DNA of 7,855 nucleotides from NCBI GenBank assembly GCA_002322865.1, contig DCOH01000026.1:38248-46102 (forward strand), in the 5' to 3' direction. Shown here piece after piece: positions 1-6,201 of this stretch. A model generated the notes under the pieces. It worked only from the letters and a program-made list of their open reading frames with translations, ran no database searches and had not been told where the DNA came from. Made by a program: the position numbers and the translations under genes. Every line of letters begins with the position of its first letter. Position 1 is the stretch's first letter. The stretch comes from Sphingobacterium sp. UBA1575 (GTDB taxonomy: Bacteria > Bacteroidota > Bacteroidia > Sphingobacteriales > Sphingobacteriaceae).

Positions 1-21
1 AAAATGGCTGTTATTTTTTGG

Positions 22-1257
22 TTAATTTAATCCTAAGCGCTCTTCGAAGTATTTGTTCATGAATAAACGGGTTAGACCAAGGGAAATGGAACGATCGCCT
101 AATTCGGATACCATCAATTCACAATTGTCTGCCAATTTGGTCATCGAATAGGTCTGAACCTGTTGGAGAATGGATGCCGAAAGGATGGAGGAAGCTCGGG
201 TAAATTCGCCGGTCAACAGGATGGTCTCCGGATTAAATACCTGGATAAATAGCGCAATAGCTCGCCCTAATTTGTTTCCTAATGAAGAGATCAGCTGTAT
301 CGCATATTGATCGCCTTCCAAGGCGGCTTGAATAATATGTATGGGCAACAGATCTTCCTCTTCGCCTTCCAGTTTGATCAATGTGGGAGTGCCATTGAGG
401 ATATCTTCTTTGGCCTGTTTGACAAGCGCTGAACCAGATACAATCGTTTCTAAGCAACCTCTCTTCCCACAATAGCACAATTCGCCTTCTTCTTTAAAAG
501 ATATATGCCCCATTTCCCCTGAGAAACCATTCTTTCCCGAATAGATTTTTCCATCGGCAATAATGCCTAAGCCAATACCCCAGTCCAATTGAATGATCAA
601 GGCATTGTTCTTTCTTTTTAAAGGGCCAAAGAATTGTTCAGCCATGCAGTTTACCTTGGCCTGATTCATGATCCTAACTGTCTTGTTGAATTCTATCTCC
701 AGATCTGATGCTAAATGAAAGTCTGGTTCATAGAAAAAGCTGTAGTTGTTCCCCGTTTTTTCATCCACCAAGCCAGGCATGGAGATAGCAATTCCAGAGC
801 ATTGTTTCCATATTTCAGGATATCCCTGCATGTAATCTTCGATAATGGCTTTGAAACTGGATAGCTTATTCAGGTTTTTTGAAATTTTAAAACCATAGGT
901 TTTTATGGGCGTAACGAGATTGGAATTGTTATCGAGAACCCCCAACATCACCGTAAACCTGGTAATTTCGATCGTTAGGATTTTGAATAGGTTATGGTTT
1001 AATTGGAAAAGATTTGGTTTGCGGCCGCCAATAGATTCACCCCGTTCTTCCTGAAGTATTAATTTCTGATCCAATAATTCGTTCAACATGACACTTAGTG
1101 TTGGAAAGCTGAGATTCAATTCGCGCATCAGATCGTTTATGGATGTTTTGCCGGCAGCATAGATGGCCTGTAATAAAGCTATTTTGTTCTTGGTAATCTT
1201 CGCTGACTTTTTGCTTTTGATGGTATTTGGGGTTAATAATTGATCGACTGCATTCAT
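22..1257 (-). CDS. ROK-family transcriptional regulator (NagC/Mlc type)
   Basis: A 411-residue protein of the ROK (repressor, ORF, kinase) family, likely a cytoplasmic sugar-responsive DNA-binding regulator. Residues about 24-85 form a winged helix-turn-helix (a TSINDLMRELNLS helix pair, then a wing ending GGRKPNLFQLN). The ROK domain follows: GIAISMPGLVD (155-165), the LDWGIGLGIIADG glycine-rich segment (about 224-236), and GEMGH at 247-251. The zinc motif CYCGKRGCLE has cysteines 261, 263 and 268, with His251 as the expected fourth ligand. The kinase signature is degenerate: the N-D-A-N motif reads NQAK (198-201), and the N-terminal ATP-binding DxGxT motif reads IEITR. It probably senses a sugar but does not phosphorylate it. 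The ATG start is preceded by an A/T-rich leader without a Shine-Dalgarno site. A terminator separates it from the upstream sugar dehydrogenase gene, so it is probably transcribed alone. Target genes and ligand cannot be inferred. Confidence 0.93.
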   Translation of the reverse strand: MNAVDQLLTPNTIKSKKSAKITKNKIALLQAIYAAGKTSINDLMRELNLSFPTLSVMLNELLDQKLILQEERGESIGGRKPNLFQLNHNLFKILTIEITRFTVMLGVLDNNSNLVTPIKTYGFKISKNLNKLSSFKAIIEDYMQGYPEIWKQCSGIAISMPGLVDEKTGNNYSFFYEPDFHLASDLEIEFNKTVRIMNQAKVNCMAEQFFGPLKRKNNALIIQLDWGIGLGIIADGKIYSGKNGFSGEMGHISFKEEGELCYCGKRGCLETIVSGSALVKQAKEDILNGTPTLIKLEGEEEDLLPIHIIQAALEGDQYAIQLISSLGNKLGRAIALFIQVFNPETILLTGEFTRASSILSASILQQVQTYSMTKLADNCELMVSELGDRSISLGLTRLFMNKYFEERLGLN

Positions 1258-1317
1258 AAAAGAAAAGTGTTGTATTCCGATAATTAATTTGTGTGGGGTT
1301 AATAATTTCTCTAAAAT

Positions 1318-1329
1318 AAATAATTATTT
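1318..1329. promoter_or_regulatory. A/T palindrome in the ROK upstream region, possible operator
   Basis: AAATAATTATTT is a perfect 12-bp palindrome between the ROK start and its possible promoter. NagC/Mlc-type ROK repressors bind A/T-rich dyads, and many regulate themselves, so autoregulation is a reasonable idea. The surrounding sequence is so A/T rich that such a palindrome could arise by chance. Confidence 0.15.
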
Positions 1330-1370
1330 TATAATAACAGCATATTTTTCCTAAAAAAACGTTAAAATAA

Positions 1371-1378
1371 CAAACTTA
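1371..1378 (-). promoter_or_regulatory. Possible -7 promoter element for the ROK gene
   Basis: The minus strand reads TAAGTTTG, an exact match to the Bacteroidota -7 consensus TAnnTTTG, 113 bases upstream of the ROK start. No TTTG/TTG -33 element is visible at the usual 17-23 bp spacing, so this is tentative. The leader would be about 105 nt and very A/T rich. Confidence 0.3.
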
Positions 1379-1414
1379 TTAAATTTTTTAAGTCGTTGGG
1401 GCTTAGTGTTTTTC

Positions 1415-1446
1415 AAAAAAAAAGCCGAACTAAATTTAGTCCGGCT
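1415..1446 (-). terminator. Intrinsic terminator after the sugar dehydrogenase gene
   Basis: Positions 1423-1446 form an almost perfect palindrome (AGCCG-A-ACTAAA / TTTAGT-C-CGGCT). Its single mismatch becomes a G-U wobble when read from the minus strand. On that strand the hairpin is followed directly by a run of T (1423-1415). It lies 20 bases past the stop codon of the sugar dehydrogenase gene and prevents read-through into the ROK gene. The lack of a T run on the other side makes it one-directional. Confidence 0.9.
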
Positions 1447-1466
1447 AATATTTTAAGAATGTGGTT

Positions 1467-2729
1467 TTATTTTTTGTCGATTTTATAGACTTTACCGCCG
1501 TCAGTAAAAGCATACAGCGCTCCATCTTTTCCTTGGATCACATTTCGGAATCTTTCACCTTCTGAAGCTAATATACGTTCTTCACCAACCACTTTATTGT
1601 TCTCGATCACCAATCGTGCAATATGCATACTGCTTAGACCGCCAATAAAGAGGTTATTCTTCCATTCTGGGATATTGGATCCTGTATAGAATACCATTCC
1701 TCCCGGGGATAATACCGGATCCCAATAATATACGGGTTGTTCCAGACCATCCTTTTGCTGGATCGGCGGGTTACCAATGGCAGGTCCTCCATACTCAATA
1801 CCATAGGTGATGATTGGCCATCCGTAATTATTCCCTGGTTTTACAATGTTGATCTCATCACCTCCACGCGGGCCGAATTCTGAATTCCAAAGATCTCCCG
1901 TTACTGGATTGAACGCTAGACCTTGGGTATTTCTATGTCCATAAGAATAAATCTCCGGTTTTGCGTCTTTATTATTGGCAAATGGGTTGCCAGTTGCCGC
2001 TTTACCGTCCTTGGTAATGCGAACAATCTTACCTAGAGCAGAATTTAGATGCTGTGCTTGCGGTCTGGTTTCTTTATCCGAACGTTCGCCAGTGGATACA
2101 AATAGGTTACCCTCTTTGTCAAAGATAATCCGTCCACCATAATGCAGTTTTCCTTTGTAGGTTGGTAAGGCTTGATAGATTACCGTAGCGCCTTCAATGG
2201 TTTTTTCATCGGCAGCAAGTTTTCCTTTTCCTACAGCAGTATGGTTGCCACCAGTTACCGGTTCGGAAAACACCCAGTACACCATGCGGTTGCTGGCAAA
2301 ATCTGGATCCAAGGTAAGGCCTAATAAACCGCCTTGTCCATCAGAATCTACTTTTGGCAATCCGGTGATCGGAGCACTAACACTTCCGGTTGTAGGGTCC
2401 AATATGATCAGGTTCCCTTCGCGCTGCTGGGTCACCAATATTCTTCCATTAGGTAGAACGGCTGCTCCCCAAGGGTTCTTTAATCCTTGCGCTATTACCT
2501 TTCCTTCGTATGGGGTGGTCGTTTTCACACCTGCAATTCGGGTTTGACCTTCAAAAGCAGGTTTATAATCTGTATTTGCTTTGCCAGTTTCAACTGGCGG
2601 ATATTTAGTCGTATCCTGAACAATAGTTGAACTGTCTTTGATTTCTGTTCCATTGTGATTAGTTCCGGAACATGAAATAAAAGCGGTTGCTGTTGCATAA
2701 ACCAAAGCACTTGTAAGCTGTTTCTTCAT
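1467..2729 (-). CDS. PQQ-dependent sugar dehydrogenase (glucose/sorbosone dehydrogenase family), lipoprotein
   Basis: A 420-residue protein of the soluble aldose sugar dehydrogenase family (YliI/Asd-like, GSDH domain). These are six-bladed beta-propellers that oxidise aldoses using pyrroloquinoline quinone and Ca2+ in the periplasm. Residues 1-20 are a lipoprotein signal ending FISC, with lipidation predicted at Cys20, followed by a low-complexity linker to about residue 65. Family landmarks are NPWGAAVLPNGRILVT (85-100), GQGGLLGLTLDPDF (131-144), LHYGGR with the presumed catalytic base His196, GHRNTQGLAF (264-273), EFGPRGGDEIN (284-294), NNYGWP (300-305) and SPGGMVFY (341-348). The Ser-Gly after Cys20 is not the acidic stretch associated with Bacteroidota surface export, so a periplasm-facing location is more likely (inference). 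It lies 42 bases downstream of yqgE with no terminator between, so the two may be co-transcribed. No PQQ biosynthesis genes are in the window, and the substrate is unknown. Confidence 0.92.
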   Translation of the reverse strand: MKKQLTSALVYATATAFISCSGTNHNGTEIKDSSTIVQDTTKYPPVETGKANTDYKPAFEGQTRIAGVKTTTPYEGKVIAQGLKNPWGAAVLPNGRILVTQQREGNLIILDPTTGSVSAPITGLPKVDSDGQGGLLGLTLDPDFASNRMVYWVFSEPVTGGNHTAVGKGKLAADEKTIEGATVIYQALPTYKGKLHYGGRIIFDKEGNLFVSTGERSDKETRPQAQHLNSALGKIVRITKDGKAATGNPFANNKDAKPEIYSYGHRNTQGLAFNPVTGDLWNSEFGPRGGDEINIVKPGNNYGWPIITYGIEYGGPAIGNPPIQQKDGLEQPVYYWDPVLSPGGMVFYTGSNIPEWKNNLFIGGLSSMHIARLVIENNKVVGEERILASEGERFRNVIQGKDGALYAFTDGGKVYKIDKK

Positions 2730-2771
2730 GGTGAGGTGAGGTTTTTTGTTATATTTTTTGTGTAAATCTAA

Positions 2772-3338
2772 TTAATTAAACTCCGGACGCTTCGGAAAGT
2801 TTGCCACATGCGCATATTTCGGCCCCATACTAATGATGGTTTCCTTCCAAAGATCTTCGCCATCATTGATGAAGGTAAGGTCGATGTTGAAGGAATTGTG
2901 CACCGCCCAGGAATTTTGTTTAATTTCCTGATCCAGTTGCCCGATACTCCATCCGGAATATCCTAAGAACAATTTAACTTCATCTTGGTTCAGTAAATTG
3001 TCGTTTATTAATTCCTTTAAGCGCTCAAAATCTCCGCACCAGTACAGATCATCGACAATGTGGTTTCCGCTCTGGAGTTTATCAAAAGCTTTGTGGATAA
3101 AGAATAGGGCATTTCCTTCCACAGGACCACCAAAATAATGGGGGATCTCGGTGTTGTTGATACCATCCAGTACATCAGATAAATAGAGCATGGATCGGTG
3201 GTTGAGGACTAATCCTACGGTTCCTTCTGTATCATTGTGTTCGCACAATAATACGACCGAACGTTCGAAGTTCTGATCCAGCATAAAAGGCTCTGAAATC
3301 AATAAACTTCCTGTCTTAGGTATAAATTCGTTGAACAT
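2772..3338 (-). CDS. YqgE/AlgH family protein
   Basis: A 188-residue protein of the YqgE/AlgH family (DUF179). It is a conserved cytoplasmic fold whose molecular role is still unclear; the AlgH name comes from an alginate regulation phenotype in Pseudomonas. Family signatures are SLLISEPFM..F.RSVVLLCEHN (11-35), the TVGLVLN segment (40-46), FGGPVEG (69-75), LGYSGWSIGQLDQEI (125-139), the NSWAV segment (142-146) and the C-terminal DLWKETIISMGPKYA (162-176). I chose the ATG at 3336-3338. A TTG eight codons further upstream keeps the frame open, but the added residues match nothing in the family, and a start there would overlap the predicted promoter. The gene is divergent from pdxH across a 132-bp region. 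Confidence 0.93.
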   Translation of the reverse strand: MFNEFIPKTGSLLISEPFMLDQNFERSVVLLCEHNDTEGTVGLVLNHRSMLYLSDVLDGINNTEIPHYFGGPVEGNALFFIHKAFDKLQSGNHIVDDLYWCGDFERLKELINDNLLNQDEVKLFLGYSGWSIGQLDQEIKQNSWAVHNSFNIDLTFINDGEDLWKETIISMGPKYAHVANFPKRPEFN

Positions 3339-3359
3339 AATGAATAGGTGTATGTTAAC

Positions 3360-3367
3360 CAAAAATA
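3360..3367 (-). promoter_or_regulatory. Possible -7 promoter element for yqgE
   Basis: The minus strand reads TATTTTTG, matching TAnnTTTG, 21 bases upstream of the chosen ATG, giving a leader of roughly 15 nt. No clear TTTG -33 box is present at the expected distance. Its position supports the ATG at 3336-3338 over the upstream TTG. Confidence 0.35.
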
Positions 3368-3443
3368 TAGTTTTTTGATTTTAATTCCATTGTAAAATAG
3401 TAATAATTTTAATATCATTTTTATTAAAAAATGGATATTTCGT

Positions 3444-3451
3444 TAAGTTTG
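3444..3451 (+). promoter_or_regulatory. Probable -7 promoter element for pdxH-nuoC-nuoD
   Basis: TAAGTTTG matches the Bacteroidota -7 consensus and ends 19 bases before the pdxH ATG, giving a leader of about 15 nt. The upstream -33 region (about 3417-3425) is T-rich but has no exact TTTG. It is the only plausible promoter seen in front of the plus-strand unit. Confidence 0.45.
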
Positions 3452-3470
3452 TAGCAAATACATTAGCGTC

Positions 3471-4121
3471 ATGTCCATCGAACATAAAGAAATTGCGGCC
3501 ATAAGGGAAGACTACGCCAAAAGCAGTCTGAGCGAAAATGAAGTATTGGGAAATCCAATTGAACAATTCAAGAAATGGTTTTCTGAAGCCCTGGTTAGTG
3601 AGGTCACCGAGCCTACGGCCATGGTGGTGTCCTCGGCTACTGTCGACGGGAAGCCCTCATCGCGGGTAGTTTTGATGAAGGATATCAAAACGGATGGCAT
3701 CAGCTTTTTTACCAATTATAATAGCCGGAAAGGACAGGAGATTGTCGCCAACCCCTTTGTATCGGTTTTATTTTTCTGGCCGGAATTACAACGGCAAGTG
3801 CGTATGGAGGCTCAGGTAGAAAAATTGGCTCCGGAAGAATCCGATGAATACTTTTCTTCTAGACCAAGAGGAAGTCAGATCGGTGCTATTGCCAGTCCGC
3901 AGAGTGCCATCATCAATAATAGGGAAGAATTGGAGCATCGGGTAGCTGAGGTGGCGACTGAAGTAGGTGAGGGAGAAATCCAGAGACCTAATTTTTGGGG
4001 TGGATTTTTATTGAAGCCATATCGGATGGAGTTTTGGCAAGGTAGAAGCAGCAGGCTTCATGATCGAATTGTTTATAAGCAGGAGGAGGGATCTTGGTCC
4101 ATCAACCGTATAGCACCTTAG
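3471..4121 (+). CDS. pdxH: Pyridoxamine/pyridoxine 5'-phosphate oxidase
   Basis: A 216-residue FMN enzyme that oxidises pyridoxine or pyridoxamine 5'-phosphate to pyridoxal 5'-phosphate, the last step of vitamin B6 salvage, in the cytoplasm. The length is close to E. coli PdxH (218). FMN and substrate-binding segments are all present: SSRVVLMK (63-70), FFTNYNSRKGQE (79-90), RQVRMEA (108-114), GAIASPQS (138-145) and NFWGGF (174-179). The family signature MEFWQGRSSRLHDR is at 186-199, and the C-terminus ends NRIAP. The ATG sits 19 bases after a -7 promoter element. The stop codon is separated from the nuoC ATG by one base, indicating translational coupling in one operon. The pairing with complex I genes has no obvious metabolic logic. 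Confidence 0.96.
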   Translation: MSIEHKEIAAIREDYAKSSLSENEVLGNPIEQFKKWFSEALVSEVTEPTAMVVSSATVDGKPSSRVVLMKDIKTDGISFFTNYNSRKGQEIVANPFVSVLFFWPELQRQVRMEAQVEKLAPEESDEYFSSRPRGSQIGAIASPQSAIINNREELEHRVAEVATEVGEGEIQRPNFWGGFLLKPYRMEFWQGRSSRLHDRIVYKQEEGSWSINRIAP

Positions 4122-4122
4122 C

Positions 4123-4614
4123 ATGTTTGAAAAAGTAAAAGAATTAATCCTGGGTCGTCTGGGGGAGCAGGCTATTGTTGCTGTTCAGGAACATGGTCTT
4201 CAGCCGGCCATATATGTGGATCCCCTTTATCTGGTTCAGGTTGCCCAGTTGTTACGCGACACGGAAGGATTCTATTTTGATTTTTTGGCCAATATAACGG
4301 GGGTGGATTTTTATCCGGTCGCTGAATTTGAAGTGGTCTATCACCTGAGTTCCATTCCTTACCAAACGCAATGTGTGTTGAAAGTGAAGGTTTTAAATGA
4401 TCGGAATCTGAACAATCTTCCGGAAGTTCCATCGGTTACCTCGGTATGGAGGACGGCCGATTGGCATGAACGGGAAATCTATGATCTGATGGGTATATTT
4501 TTCACTGATCATCCTGATCTGAGGAGGATATTAATGCCTGATGATTGGGAGGGGTATCCCTTGCGGAAGGATTATCAAGATCCGGAGTCTTATCATCAAA
4601 TCCCTATTAAGTAA
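4123..4614 (+). CDS. nuoC: NADH-quinone oxidoreductase subunit C
   Basis: A 163-residue member of the complex I 30-kDa subunit family. It belongs to the peripheral arm at the cytoplasmic face of the inner membrane, where it supports the Q module with NuoD. The family signature is intact at about 114-151: WHEREIYDLMGIFF, then DHPDLRRILMPDDWEG and YPLRKDY. The N-terminal half has the expected DFLANITGVDFYP strand and loop (53-65). It is a separate protein, not fused to NuoD as in E. coli NuoCD. The ATG follows the pdxH stop after one base, and nuoD starts 33 bases after its stop. No nuoA or nuoB is upstream. Confidence 0.96.
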   Translation: MFEKVKELILGRLGEQAIVAVQEHGLQPAIYVDPLYLVQVAQLLRDTEGFYFDFLANITGVDFYPVAEFEVVYHLSSIPYQTQCVLKVKVLNDRNLNNLPEVPSVTSVWRTADWHEREIYDLMGIFFTDHPDLRRILMPDDWEGYPLRKDYQDPESYHQIPIK

Positions 4615-4647
4615 TTATTATTTGAATCCAATTAGATTTTCCTATTT

Positions 4648-5850
4648 ATGATAAGCATCGACGAAAAATATACACAGGGCCTTCGGGATTATGAGGCGAG
4701 GATAAATTCGGTTTCCTCTCAGGAAATGGTGATCAATATGGGGCCACAACATCCTTCTACGCATGGGGTTTTACGGTTGGAATTGATTACGGATGGGGAG
4801 ATCGTTAAGGATATCATTCCTCATCTAGGTTATCTGCATCGATGTTTTGATAAGCATGCGGAGTCCATCAATTATACGAAGACCATCCCCTTTACGGATC
4901 GGTTGGATTACCTAGCCTCCATGAACAATAGTCATGCTTTTGTGATGGGGGTGGAGCGGATGTTGGGTATTCAGGATAAGATTCCGAAAAGGATAGAATA
5001 TATCCGGGTGTTGGTTTGTGAGCTGAACCGTATTGCATCGCATTTGATCGCAATAGGAACCTATGGGATCGATATTGGCGCTTTTACACCCTTTATGTGG
5101 TGTTTTAGGGACAGGGAGCATATTATGAATATGCTGGAATGGGCCTCTGGATCGAGGATGTTGTACAATTACATCTGGATCGGAGGGCTTTTCTATGATC
5201 TTCCGGTTAATTTCGAGGAGCGTTGTTTGGAGTTTGTGGACTATTTCAAGCCTAAATTGCAGGAGCTGGATGGACTTCTTTCCAATAATGAGATATTTAT
5301 ACAGCGGACTGCAAATATTGGGGTTTTGCCTGCTGATGTGGCCATCAATTATGGTTGTTCGGGACCAATGTTACGGGCATCGGGTATCAAATGGGATTTG
5401 AGGAGGGTGGATGGTTATTCAGTCTATCCGGAAATTGAGTTTGATATTCCAGTGGGAAAAGGAGAGATGGGTTCTTTGGGCGATTGTTGGGATAGGTATA
5501 AGGTACGGGTAGATGAGGTGAAGGAGTCTGTGCGGATTATTGAGCAATGTTTGGAAAGATTGATGGGGGATTTTAAGCGGACGGTTGATTTTGATCCGAG
5601 GGCTTTGGTTCCTAAAAAGGTGAACCTGAAGGCGCAGGATTATTATGTTCGGGCAGAGAATCCGAAAGGGGAGTTGGGGTTTTATTTTGTGACGGCGGAA
5701 AAGACGGATATTCCTCGTAGGGTGAAGGCAAGGGGACCAAGTTTTAATAATTTATCGGTACTGCCGGAATTGGGTAGAGGGGTGTTGTTCGCGGATCTGA
5801 TAGCGATATTGGGTTCTATTGATATTGTGTTGGGAGAGGTGGATAGGTAG
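4648..5850 (+). CDS. nuoD: NADH-quinone oxidoreductase subunit D
   Basis: A 400-residue complex I 49-kDa subunit, which forms part of the ubiquinone/menaquinone pocket near cluster N2. MGPQHPSTHGVLRLEL lies at 31-46. By alignment with Thermus Nqo4, His39 and Tyr88 (in RLDYLASM) correspond to the quinone-contacting His38 and Tyr87, so it looks catalytically competent. Other conserved blocks are the GYLHRCFDKHAE segment (61-72), the RIASHL segment, GPMLRASGIKWDLRR, GDCWDRYKVRVDEV, and the canonical C-terminus ARGPSFNNL...IAILGSIDIVLGEVDR. The hydrogenase-type Cys pairs are absent, as expected for complex I. It is the last gene of the pdxH-nuoC-nuoD unit. nuoE and the membrane-arm genes do not follow; instead comes a non-coding, repeat-rich stretch. 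The last codons are partly duplicated just after the stop. Confidence 0.97.
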   Translation: MISIDEKYTQGLRDYEARINSVSSQEMVINMGPQHPSTHGVLRLELITDGEIVKDIIPHLGYLHRCFDKHAESINYTKTIPFTDRLDYLASMNNSHAFVMGVERMLGIQDKIPKRIEYIRVLVCELNRIASHLIAIGTYGIDIGAFTPFMWCFRDREHIMNMLEWASGSRMLYNYIWIGGLFYDLPVNFEERCLEFVDYFKPKLQELDGLLSNNEIFIQRTANIGVLPADVAINYGCSGPMLRASGIKWDLRRVDGYSVYPEIEFDIPVGKGEMGSLGDCWDRYKVRVDEVKESVRIIEQCLERLMGDFKRTVDFDPRALVPKKVNLKAQDYYVRAENPKGELGFYFVTAEKTDIPRRVKARGPSFNNLSVLPELGRGVLFADLIAILGSIDIVLGEVDR

Positions 5851-5868
5851 GGATTATTGGTAAGGGTT

Positions 5869-5886
5869 GGAGAATTGGATAGGTAG
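5869..5886 (+). repeat. Duplicated nuoD 3' end located after the stop codon
   Basis: These 18 bases match the last six codons of nuoD (5833-5850, encoding GEVDR-stop) at 16 of 18 positions, including an 11-base exact block ending in TAG. The offset is 36 bases, so the copy is in frame. Read past the nuoD stop, the sequence would give GLLVRVGELDR-stop, with no stop in between. It is most simply a decayed local tandem duplication. Confidence 0.7.
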
Positions 5887-5947
5887 TATTTATTTGCAAT
5901 GGTTGTGCGGTTAAAAGATAAAACGTGCAAAAAAGCGCAAAAATATA

Positions 5948-5977
5948 TTTGAGATTTGTAAATAATATTTATATTTG
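5948..5977 (+). promoter_or_regulatory. Bacteroidota-type promoter with both elements, not followed by a protein gene
   Basis: TTTG at 5948-5951 and TATATTTG at 5970-5977 match the -33 and -7 elements with an 18-bp spacer. This is the only site noticed in the window where both elements match at proper spacing. Transcription would start near 5981. No open reading frame follows on this strand; an intrinsic terminator lies about 40 bases downstream of the predicted start. Confidence 0.55.
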
Positions 5978-5980
5978 CTG

Positions 5981-6053
5981 TCTCATAATTTAAGTTTATA
6001 ATTGGTTAATAGTTAGGGGAGCAATTGCCAGATTGCTTCCCTTTCTTTTTTTA
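5981..6053 (+). ncRNA. Candidate small RNA of about 70 nt (promoter-terminator unit)
   Basis: The predicted transcript runs from the promoter at 5948-5977 to the T tract ending near 6053. It would be an A/U-rich, apparently unstructured 5' part of about 34 nt followed by the terminator hairpin. It contains no ATG. The terminator lies 165 bases past the nuoD stop, farther than needed for that gene, and the promoter immediately precedes it. The 3' hairpin arm 6030-6040 is exactly complementary to 6117-6127 in the nearby repeat. I do not recognise it as a known RNA family. The hairpin may simply be the nuoD operon terminator, and the promoter a chance A/T match. Confidence 0.35.
6015..6053 (+). 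terminator. Intrinsic terminator (plus strand)
   Basis: An 11-bp stem (AGGGGAGCAAT at 6015-6025 with ATTGCTTCCCT at 6032-6042, one G-U pair) encloses the six-base loop TGCCAG and runs straight into a T-rich tail, 6042-6053. It is one-directional, because the minus-strand reading lacks a following T tract. It could serve both nuoD read-through transcripts and the candidate small RNA. Confidence 0.85.
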
Positions 6054-6058
6054 AGATT

Positions 6059-6090
6059 ATGCGTATTTATGCGGTAATGCGTATTTGTGC
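6059..6090. repeat. Short direct repeat, 18-bp period
   Basis: ATGCGTATTT occurs at 6059-6068 and again at 6077-6086, followed by ATGCGG and GTGC respectively. The period of 18 bp equals that of the arm remnants further right. It directly abuts the inverted repeat at 6096. Confidence 0.6.
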
Positions 6091-6095
6091 ATATT

Positions 6096-6167
6096 CGTCA
6101 TTGCGAGGAGGTACGAGGAAGCAATCTTTCGATTAGTGTGAAGATTGCTTCGTTCCTCGCAATGACG
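6096..6167. repeat. REP-like inverted repeat (ATTGCGAGGAACGAAGCAAT family)
   Basis: The left arm 6096-6128 begins CGTCATTGCGAGGA and ends AGCAATCTT. The right arm 6141-6167 is its reverse complement except that the left arm carries six extra bases in the middle (GGTACGAGGA against ACGA). A 12-base loop (6129-6140) separates them. As RNA or single-stranded DNA it would form a long hairpin. Repeats of this type are dispersed in intergenic regions of many Bacteroidota genomes. No transposase is nearby. A structure of this kind between convergent genes can limit read-through even without a T tract. Confidence 0.85.
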
Positions 6168-6201
6168 AAGGACCTCGCAATGACGTAGGACCTCGATGAC
6201 G
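6155..6201. repeat. Tandem, decaying copies of the repeat-arm end
   Basis: The outer end of the right arm, CCTCGCAATGACG (6155-6167), is repeated exactly at 6173-6185 and, with two bases missing, at 6191-6201. The period is 18 bp, and the linkers AAGGA and TAGGA are alike. This suggests slippage or iterated duplication of the arm end towards the hydrolase gene. Confidence 0.8.

Noticed and set aside
1258..1414. Small gene or RNA in the A/T-rich region upstream of the ROK gene
   Set aside because: There is no open frame with a credible start, and no hairpin beyond the terminator of the neighbouring gene; only A/T-rich leader sequence is seen.
2197..2547. Plus-strand reading frame inside the sugar dehydrogenase gene
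   Set aside because: It is antisense to a clear family member and its translation shows no domain.
3339..3362. Upstream TTG start for yqgE
   Set aside because: It adds residues without family similarity and overlaps the predicted -7 element; the ATG at 3336-3338 gives the usual length.
4648..5850. nuoD as a hydrogenase large subunit or membrane-bound hydrogenase relative
   Set aside because: The paired CxxC nickel ligands are absent, and PQHPSTHG plus the GEVDR C-terminus are standard for complex I.
5938..5945. Minus-strand TATTTTTG as a promoter antisense to nuoD
   Set aside because: The -7 motif matches, but there is no -33 element and the A/T-rich context makes chance matches likely.
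6059..6201. CRISPR array
   Set aside because: The repeated units are short, unequal and adjacent, without unique spacers of constant length, and no cas genes are present.
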